A stretch of 13,120 bases of DNA, taken from the NCBI GenBank assembly GCA_021812785.1, contig JAKAMR010000055.1:5788-18907 (forward strand), in the 5' to 3' direction. The notes below the pieces were generated by a model, which saw only the letters and a program-made list of their open reading frames with translations, did not search any database and had not been told where the DNA came from. Shown piece after piece: positions 7,653 through 13,120 of the stretch (position 1 is its first letter; each line of letters begins with the position of its first letter). The translations under genes and the position numbers were made by a program. The DNA comes from Nitrospirota bacterium. Its GTDB lineage: Bacteria; Nitrospirota; Thermodesulfovibrionia; Thermodesulfovibrionales; JdFR-88.

Positions 7653-8735
7653 TCAGCTCACCTTGAAAGTTGTCAGGGACAGGAGCGCAAGTATTATCCC
7701 GATTATCCAGAACCTTACGATCACCTTGGGCTCAGCCCACCCCTTAAGCTCGAAATGATGGTGTATCGGCGCCATCTTGAATATCCTCTTGCCCGTCAGC
7801 TTGAAGGACATCACCTGCAGTATCACGGAAAGCGTCTCCACCACGAATATCCCGCCCACCACCGCAAGTATTATCTCCTGCTTGGATATCACGGCAAGGG
7901 TGCCCAGCGTGCCCCCCAGCCCAAGCGAGCCCACATCCCCCATGAAGAGGTCGGCCGGATAGGAGTTGTACCACAGGAAGCCCAGCGCGGCGCCGAACAC
8001 GGCGCCGCAGTAAACGGTAAGCTCGCCCGCATACGGAAGATGGAGCACATGCAGGTACCCGGAGAGCCCCTTGTGCCCGGATATGTATATGAGTACGCCG
8101 TTTGCCAGGGTCGCTATGGCCACCAGGCCTATGGCAAGGCCGTCTATCCCGTCGGTCAGGTTCACCGCGTTTGAAGAGCCCACCATCACGAGCACCGAAA
8201 ACGGGACATACATTATGCCAAGGTATAAAAGCCATTTCTTGAAAAACGGGACGGACAGCATGTCGGCGTACGGATCGTGCGGGTTCAGATAGACGATAGT
8301 GCCGATGGCAATCGCAAGCAATATCTGGAGGCCGAACTTGTACCTTGCGGCCAGCCCCTTTGGGTTTTTCTTCGTTACCTTCAGGTAGTCGTCCCAAAGC
8401 CCTATGGCCGAAAATCCGGCCGTTGCCAGCATCATTATAAGGACATAACCGTTAAGAAGGTCCCCCCAGCAGAGCACCGAGACAAGAATGCTGCCCGCTA
8501 TCACGATGCCGCCCATGGTGGGGGTGCCCTGCTTGGCCAGGTGCCTTGAGGGGCCGTCCTGCCGTATGGCCTGCGTGTTGCCTATGCTCCTGGCCCATCT
8601 TATGAAAGATGGCATCATTAAATAAGAAATCGCGGCCGCGGTAAAGGCGGCCAGCGCGGCCCTGAAGGTTATATACCTGAAAACGTTGAACGGCCCTATC
8701 CAGTTGTGCAGATAATAGAAAAGACTATAAAGCAT
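7653..8735 (-). CDS. mraY: Phospho-N-acetylmuramoyl-pentapeptide transferase MraY
   Basis: Integral membrane enzyme of the polyprenyl-phosphate phosphosugar transferase family. It moves phospho-MurNAc-pentapeptide from UDP to undecaprenyl phosphate, giving lipid I. It is 360 residues, exactly the E. coli length, with about ten transmembrane segments. Motifs are KQGTPTMGGIVI (68-79) and GLWDDYLKVTKKNPKGL (112-128), where D115 and D116 match the magnesium-associated pair. NAVNLTDGIDGLAIG (189-203) and FMGDVGSLGLGGTLG (264-278, with catalytic D267) follow. The MraY-specific MAPIHHHFELKGWAEPKVIVRFW (321-343) separates it from WecA-type relatives. The ATG at 8735 overlaps the end of murF by 11 bases, with GGAGGG at 8747-8752 and an 11-base spacer. 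All catalytic residues I can place are present. Confidence 0.98.
   Translation of the reverse strand: MLYSLFYYLHNWIGPFNVFRYITFRAALAAFTAAAISYLMMPSFIRWARSIGNTQAIRQDGPSRHLAKQGTPTMGGIVIAGSILVSVLCWGDLLNGYVLIMMLATAGFSAIGLWDDYLKVTKKNPKGLAARYKFGLQILLAIAIGTIVYLNPHDPYADMLSVPFFKKWLLYLGIMYVPFSVLVMVGSSNAVNLTDGIDGLAIGLVAIATLANGVLIYISGHKGLSGYLHVLHLPYAGELTVYCGAVFGAALGFLWYNSYPADLFMGDVGSLGLGGTLGTLAVISKQEIILAVVGGIFVVETLSVILQVMSFKLTGKRIFKMAPIHHHFELKGWAEPKVIVRFWIIGIILALLSLTTFKVS
7658..7664 (-). promoter_or_regulatory. Ribosome binding site for murD
   Basis: The minus strand reads AAGGTGA here, 8 bases before the murD ATG at 7649. It overlaps the last codons of mraY, with the mraY TGA between the site and the murD ATG. 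This supports ATG 7649 over the in-frame ATG three codons later. Confidence 0.6.
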
Positions 8736-10137
8736 CCGCCTTACTTCCCTCCGGCAAGACTTTTTCCATCTTCATTCCTCTCGATCCCTTGATGAGTACC
8801 GTGTCGCCCGGCCTCAGATTCGCCATCAGCTCCTTTTGGGCCCGCGCGGAATCTTCGCAGGCGATGGCCAGCCTGCCGGCCCCGGCATTTTTGAACTCCT
8901 CCAGGGCCAGGCCCATCATCGGCCCAACCGCTATGAATACGTCTACGGGCAGGACGCCAAGACGCCCGCCAAGCCCCCTGTGGGCCTCCTCCGAATAGCC
9001 GCCAAGCTCAAGCATGTCCCCAAGCACGGCCACAGCCCTGCCGCGCCTGAGCCTTACAAGCTCCTTTACCGCCTCTTCCATCGAGGCCGGGTTTGCATTG
9101 TATACATCGCTAAGCAGCGTTGCGCCGCCAAGCTCCCTTATCTCATATCTCATCGGCACGCCGCGGAACTCTTCCAGGGCCTCCGCCGCCTCCTCCAGCC
9201 CGATGCCGAAAGCCAGGCCGGCCGCTACCGCGGCAAGCGCGTTATAAACATTGAAAAGCCCGGGCGCCTCAAGCCTTGCCCGGACAACCGGCCCTCCCGC
9301 CGAAAGCCCGAAGGACGAAGCCGCTCCGCCGGCGTCCATCTCTATTGCGCTGGCCCGCAGACGGGCTTCCTCCCGTATGCCAAAGCTTATGAGCGTCTTT
9401 TGCTTCCGCCCCCGGAACTCACCGTCCACAGCCCTGCTCAAGACCGGGTCATCAGCGTTGTAGATGACCGTGTTTGCGGCCCTGGCAAGGGCGAGCTTGG
9501 TGTCCGCTATCTGCTCCATGCCCCCCGGATAACCCTCCAGATGGCTGCGGCCTATGTTGGTGATGATGCCGTGGGTGGGCTCCGCTATATCGCAAAGCTC
9601 CTGTATGTCCCCCGGCCTGCTTGCGCCCATCTCGAGCACCGCGGCCTGATGCGGGGCCTCAAGCCGGCAGAGGTTAAGGGGAAGCCCTATGTGGTTATTG
9701 AGGTTGCCATGGCTCTTTAAAAGCGGCATGAACTTTTTTGCGCCAAGCACGCAGGCGGCAAGCTCCTTTGTGGTGGTCTTGCCGTTTGAGCCCGTAACGC
9801 CAACCACGGGCATGCCGGGTTTTTTCATCCGTATACGGCGGGCCATCTGCTGCAGGGCCTTCAAGGTGTCGGGCACAAGCACGACGCCCTTTCCCGCTGG
9901 AAGGGGCATATCCGGCTCACGGCTTACTATTGCCCCCGACGCGCGCTCAAGCGAGGCGGCCAGGAAATCGTTGCCGTCGTAGCGGTCTCCCTTGAGGGCA
10001 ACAAACAGCTCCCCCCCGCCTATGGCCCTTGAGTCCGTGCTGACGCCGGTAAAATGGACGGCCCCGCTTTGCAGGAGCCTTCCGCCCGTCGCGCCCAGGA
10101 TCTCTTCCATATCCAGAAGAAGGAAGGTATCGGTCAT
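8725..10137 (-). CDS. murF: UDP-MurNAc-tripeptide--D-Ala-D-Ala ligase
   Basis: Last cytoplasmic Mur ligase: it adds D-Ala-D-Ala to UDP-MurNAc-tripeptide. From the ATG at 10137 it has 470 residues, normal for the family. The N-terminal domain has GVSTDSRAIGGGELFVALKGDRYDGNDF (31-58). The ATPase domain has GVTGSNGKTTTKELAA (113-128), HGNLNNHIGLPLNL (143-156), VLEMGAS (167-173), IGRSHLEGYPG (195-205) and NADDPVLS (227-234). The C-terminal domain has LFNVYNALAA (294-303), VPMRYE (327-332), SDVYNANPASMEEAV (343-357), VLGDMLELGGYSEEAH (371-386) and LIKGSRGMKMEKV (448-460). The same frame stays open upstream for another 450 bases inside murE. That extension does not resemble MurF. The chosen ATG overlaps the murE stop as ATGA, has GGAG at 10146-10149 (8-base spacer), and starts exactly where homology begins. 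Confidence 0.97.
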   Translation of the reverse strand: MTDTFLLLDMEEILGATGGRLLQSGAVHFTGVSTDSRAIGGGELFVALKGDRYDGNDFLAASLERASGAIVSREPDMPLPAGKGVVLVPDTLKALQQMARRIRMKKPGMPVVGVTGSNGKTTTKELAACVLGAKKFMPLLKSHGNLNNHIGLPLNLCRLEAPHQAAVLEMGASRPGDIQELCDIAEPTHGIITNIGRSHLEGYPGGMEQIADTKLALARAANTVIYNADDPVLSRAVDGEFRGRKQKTLISFGIREEARLRASAIEMDAGGAASSFGLSAGGPVVRARLEAPGLFNVYNALAAVAAGLAFGIGLEEAAEALEEFRGVPMRYEIRELGGATLLSDVYNANPASMEEAVKELVRLRRGRAVAVLGDMLELGGYSEEAHRGLGGRLGVLPVDVFIAVGPMMGLALEEFKNAGAGRLAIACEDSARAQKELMANLRPGDTVLIKGSRGMKMEKVLPEGSKADAL

Positions 10138-11645
10138 TTCCTTTTCTCCAGCGCCCTCACGGCGGCAAGGCGGTCGCTGAAGGGGCTGCGCACGCCGTTT
10201 ACCTCCTGATAGTCCTCGTGTCCCTTGCCCGCGATCAGGACCGCGTCTCCCGCGCGCGCCATCCCTATTACCCTTTCGATAGCCTCCGCGCGGTCCGCTA
10301 TCACCTCGAAGCGGCCTGCCCTGTCCTCGGGTATGCCTTTTTTTATGTCTTCGATGATATCCGCCGGGTCTTCGCTGCGCGGGTTGTCCGAGGTGATAAC
10401 CGAGAAGTCCGAGAGCGTCGCGGCTATCAGTCCCATCTGGCTGCGCTTGCCCTTGTCCCGGTCCCCTCCGCAGCCGAACATGGTTATTACCCTGCCGCGG
10501 GAAACGGCCCGCGCGGCCTGTATCAGCCTCTCGAGGGCATCGGGCGTGTGGGCATAGTCTATGACCGCAAGAAAGTCCTGGCCGCACTCCACTTTTTCGA
10601 ACCTGCCATTTACGCCCTCAAGGGACTCAAGCCCCCTTATGGCCTCCTCCGGGCTGAAACCAAGCCCGGAGAGCGCCCCGAAGGCGGCAAGCAGGTTATA
10701 AACGTTGTGCGCGCCTATGAGGCGGGAGCTTACCTGGAACCTGCCGCCCTCAAAAAGGATGTCGAAACGGAGCCCTGAGGCCAGGTTTTGTATGTTCTCC
10801 GCCCTTATGGATGCGCCCGCAACCGGAGAGGCTCCTTCACCGGAGCCGGGCAGCGCGGCGCTGTAGGCAAGGACCCTTTTGTCCTGCACATGGCCTGCGA
10901 GCCTTTTCCCGAACGGGTCGTCATAATTTATGACAGCGCAGCCATCGCCCGCCAAAAGCCCGGCAAAGAGCCTTTTTTTGGCCTCAAAATAGTTTTCCAT
11001 CGTCTTATGGAAATCGAGGTGGTCCCTGGTAAGGTTCGTAAACACCGCCACCTTGAAAGATGTGCAGTCCACCCGCCTTTGCGCAAGCGCGTGAGAGGAG
11101 ACCTCGGCCACGGCATAGCCCTGCCCGGCGGCCGCCATTTCCGCAAGCATGGACTGAAAGTCCGGAGCCTCGGGTGTCGTATGCGAGGCCGGCCTTTCGC
11201 TGCCCCCCGCAATGTATTTTATGGTCCCTATGAGCCCGGCGCCTTTGCCGAGCCGGCCCAGGCCGCCGTGGACAAGAAGCGCGGTGGTGGTCTTGCCGTT
11301 CGTGCCGGTTATGCCGGTGACGGCAAGCCTGCCTGACGGGTTTTTATGGAAATTTGCGGCCACCCTGGCAAGCGCCGCCCGTCCGTCCTCCACCTGCACG
11401 ACCGCGGCCGAAGCCGGAATCATATCCGCCTGCTGTGCCCTCCGGTCCGTCAGGACCGCCCTGGCCCCTTTTCCTATGGCATCTCTTATGAAAGCGTTGC
11501 CGTCCGTCCTGCCGCCCTTAAGGGCAAAGAAAAGGTCCCCGGCCCGCACGCGCCTGGAATCTATTGCAAGGCCTGTTATCTCAAGGCCATCTGCGTTGCT
11601 GATGCCTTTTATTTCTACTCCTTCAAGGAGTGTAGACAACTCCAT
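10134..11645 (-). CDS. murE: UDP-MurNAc-L-Ala-D-Glu--meso-diaminopimelate ligase
   Basis: Third Mur ligase. Residue numbers below count from the upstream ATG at 11663; subtract 6 for the chosen start. The uridine-binding domain has IDSRRVRAGDLFFALKGGRTDGNAF (34-58). The ATPase domain has GITGTNGKTTTALLV (117-131), SHTTPEAPDF (160-169), AEVSSHALAQRRVD (186-199), NLTRDHLDFHKTMENYFEAKKRLF (210-233, K229 probably carbamylated). The C-terminal domain has NGRFE (352-356), IDYAHTPDALE (368-378), GCGGDRDKGKR (397-407), SDNPRSEDP (425-433) and AGKGHEDYQ (478-486). DNPR predicts meso-DAP rather than L-Lys. The ATG at 11645 is preferred because AAAGGA lies 5 bases upstream and the protein then begins MELSTLLEG, as is usual for the family. 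The ATG at 11663 has no ribosome site. Either start lies inside ftsI (23- or 41-base overlap). Confidence 0.96.
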   Translation of the reverse strand: MELSTLLEGVEIKGISNADGLEITGLAIDSRRVRAGDLFFALKGGRTDGNAFIRDAIGKGARAVLTDRRAQQADMIPASAAVVQVEDGRAALARVAANFHKNPSGRLAVTGITGTNGKTTTALLVHGGLGRLGKGAGLIGTIKYIAGGSERPASHTTPEAPDFQSMLAEMAAAGQGYAVAEVSSHALAQRRVDCTSFKVAVFTNLTRDHLDFHKTMENYFEAKKRLFAGLLAGDGCAVINYDDPFGKRLAGHVQDKRVLAYSAALPGSGEGASPVAGASIRAENIQNLASGLRFDILFEGGRFQVSSRLIGAHNVYNLLAAFGALSGLGFSPEEAIRGLESLEGVNGRFEKVECGQDFLAVIDYAHTPDALERLIQAARAVSRGRVITMFGCGGDRDKGKRSQMGLIAATLSDFSVITSDNPRSEDPADIIEDIKKGIPEDRAGRFEVIADRAEAIERVIGMARAGDAVLIAGKGHEDYQEVNGVRSPFSDRLAAVRALEKRK

Positions 11646-13120
11646 GCTCGTCCTTTCCGACATAGACCATATTGTTTTGGTTTGCGTCGTCGCGCGGAAC
11701 GTTCAGATAAGCGAAGGCCTTCTCAGCGATGCTGCTGAACACAGGCCCTGCTACCACCCCGCCGTATATGGATCCTTTTGCGCCCTTGAACACTACTATC
11801 ATCGCTATCTTCGGGTCGCGGGCAGGGACAAAGCCCACAAATGTGCTTGCATACTTGTTTGAGTACCTGCCGGTCCGCGGGTCAAAGAGCCTGGCGGTGC
11901 CGGTCTTGCCGCAGACGGCATTGCCATCCACGTCGGCCTCCTGCGCGGTGCCGCCCTTCTGGGTGACAAGGCTCAGTATCTTTTTGAAGGTGGCGGCGGT
12001 CTCCGGCCTTAACACCCTTACCGGCTGTCCCACGAAGCTGCTTATCACCTGGCCGTCAGGAGAGGTTATCCTGGAGACCACATGGGGTGTCACCAGATAT
12101 CCGCCGTTTGCGATGGCGGAATAGGCCCTGAGCACCTGAAGAGGGGTGACCGCGACCCCATAGCCTATCGCCATTGAGGCGAGGGCCACGTCGGTGCGCG
12201 GGAACCTCGCGTAGCCGCCCGACTCCGAGGGCAGGTCTATTCCTGTTTTCTGCCCGAACCCCAGGAGCTTCAGGTATTTGTAATATCTTTTTGCCCCCAG
12301 CTTGAGCGCCACCTGGATGCTGCCCACGTTCGAGGACTTCTGTATTATCTGCTCGAAGGTAAGCATGCCGTTTCTGTCGACGTCGTGGAACGTCCTGCCG
12401 TCCACAGTGAACACCCCGCCGTGGCAGTTGAAGACGGTCTCCGGCGTGACGATGCGGTTTTCAAGGGCCGCAGAGCTCATGACTATCTTGAAGACGGAGC
12501 CAGGCTCGTAGAGGTCCATGATAGCCCTGTTTCTCCTTGCGGCGGCGGGATACTCGCCGGGGTCGTTCGGGTCGAAGCTGGGCCTGCTCGCCATGGCCAG
12601 TATGCCCCCGGTGTAGGGGTTCATCATTATCACAGTGGCAGACCGCGCCTGCCATTTTTTCATCGCCTCGTCAAGCGCGGTCTCGGCAATGTACTGGAGC
12701 CCCTCGTCTATGGTAAGCACAACGTTGTCGCCCTGGGACTCCATCTGCACGCCCTGGGAGAGTATCTTCCCCGTGGCGTCCCTTTCCACAACCACCTTGC
12801 CGCCCTTGTCGGTAAGCGTCTTTGTGTATTCCTTTTCAACGCCGTCCTGCGCCTTGTTGTCCATGTTCAGGTAGCCAAGCACCTGCGCGGCCAGCCCCCC
12901 CTCCGGATAATACCGCCTGGACTCCTCTATAAAGCCCAGGCCAGGACCAAGCCCCATGGCCTTCATGGCGTCCGACTGCTCATCGGTGAGTTTTCTCTCT
13001 ATCCAGACGAAACGCTTCTTTCCGTCGGGGGCCATCTTCGCGGCCACCTGGGAATAGCTCATTCCGATGGCCTTCGAGACCTCCCTGGCCTCGCTGCTCA
13101 CGGAGGCCACCTCCAGGGGA
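11623..13120 (-). CDS. ftsI: Septal D,D-transpeptidase FtsI (PBP3-like; 5' end cut by window edge)
   Basis: Class B penicillin-binding protein that cross-links septal peptidoglycan with FtsW. The frame is open to the window edge, so the true start, the cytoplasmic tail and the membrane anchor are missing. There are 498 complete codons. Counting from the first of these, the dimerisation domain includes FIEESRRYYPEGGLAAQVLGY (63-83). The transpeptidase domain has MMNPYTGGILAMASRPSFDPN (165-185), then YEPGSVFKIV (204-213) with catalytic S208 and K211 of SxxK. The SSN motif is at 262-264, and GKTGTARL (404-411) contains KTGT at 405-408. The protein ends about 30 residues after the final AGPVFSSIAEKAF segment with a hydrophilic tail. 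It has no PASTA domain, unlike SpoVD-type or some deltaproteobacterial FtsI proteins. A GTG at 13110 is in frame but internal, because conserved sequence continues upstream of it. The stop overlaps the murE start. Confidence 0.95.
   Translation of the reverse strand, partial: PLEVASVSSEAREVSKAIGMSYSQVAAKMAPDGKKRFVWIERKLTDEQSDAMKAMGLGPGLGFIEESRRYYPEGGLAAQVLGYLNMDNKAQDGVEKEYTKTLTDKGGKVVVERDATGKILSQGVQMESQGDNVVLTIDEGLQYIAETALDEAMKKWQARSATVIMMNPYTGGILAMASRPSFDPNDPGEYPAAARRNRAIMDLYEPGSVFKIVMSSAALENRIVTPETVFNCHGGVFTVDGRTFHDVDRNGMLTFEQIIQKSSNVGSIQVALKLGAKRYYKYLKLLGFGQKTGIDLPSESGGYARFPRTDVALASMAIGYGVAVTPLQVLRAYSAIANGGYLVTPHVVSRITSPDGQVISSFVGQPVRVLRPETAATFKKILSLVTQKGGTAQEADVDGNAVCGKTGTARLFDPRTGRYSNKYASTFVGFVPARDPKIAMIVVFKGAKGSIYGGVVAGPVFSSIAEKAFAYLNVPRDDANQNNMVYVGKDEHGVVYTP
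11651..11656 (-). promoter_or_regulatory. Ribosome binding site deciding the murE start
   Basis: The minus strand reads AAAGGA here, 5 bases before the ATG at 11645. The alternative in-frame ATG at 11663 has no purine-rich site upstream. This favours the shorter MurE beginning MELSTLLEG. The site lies within the 3' coding end of ftsI. Confidence 0.6.

Noticed and set aside
6615..8174. A 519-codon plus-strand open frame antisense to murD and mraY, and a similar 294-codon frame at 8836-9720 antisense to murF.
   Set aside because: Same reason: low-complexity translations opposite well-supported genes, with no family resemblance. The repeated occurrence fits codon bias rather than real antisense genes.
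10138..10587. A 150-codon N-terminal extension of the murF frame into murE.
   Set aside because: The extension is out of frame with murE, has an Arg/Gly-rich translation unlike any Mur domain, and MurF homology starts at the ATG at 10137, which has its own ribosome site.
13108..13110. The GTG at 13110 as the ftsI start.
   Set aside because: The frame continues open to the window edge and the residues before it fit the FtsI family. The membrane anchor that every FtsI needs is not in the visible part, so the gene begins outside the window.

Overview
The window is one uninterrupted stretch of a bacterial dcw (division and cell wall) cluster. All genes lie on the minus strand. In transcription order, from high to low coordinate, they are ftsI (5' end cut by the window edge), murE, murF, mraY, murD, ftsW, murG, murC, murB, ddl and ftsQ (3' end cut by the other edge). 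No other real genes are visible. I found no RNA genes, mobile elements, CRISPR arrays, long repeats, terminators or convincing internal promoters. The largest gap between genes is 23 bases and most neighbours overlap, so the whole window is probably one polycistronic message.

Organism: the gene order (ftsI-murE-murF-mraY-murD-ftsW-murG-murC-murB-ddl-ftsQ) is the arrangement common in Gram-negative bacteria. MurE carries the DNPR motif, which predicts meso-diaminopimelate peptidoglycan. The DNA is GC-rich by eye, yet Ile is often coded by ATA and Arg mainly by AGG. That pattern is atypical of enteric gammaproteobacteria and would fit Nitrospirota- or Desulfobacterota-like lineages. This placement is inference only.

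How the genes work together: MurB makes UDP-MurNAc. MurC, MurD, MurE and MurF add L-Ala, D-Glu, meso-DAP and D-Ala-D-Ala in turn, with the dipeptide supplied by Ddl. MraY moves the phospho-MurNAc-pentapeptide onto undecaprenyl phosphate (lipid I), and MurG adds GlcNAc (lipid II). FtsW polymerises lipid II and FtsI cross-links the septal strands. FtsQ scaffolds the divisome. The window therefore encodes UDP-GlcNAc-enolpyruvate to septal peptidoglycan almost completely; murA is absent. In this gene order mraZ/mraW/ftsL would be expected before ftsI, and ftsA/ftsZ after ftsQ, both outside the window.

I did not find a previously undescribed system. The points worth a second look are small: a Cys at the usual catalytic Ser position of MurB, a TTG-initiated ftsW with a perfect Shine-Dalgarno, uncertain starts for murB and murE, a few motif variants, and long antisense open frames that are best explained by codon usage.
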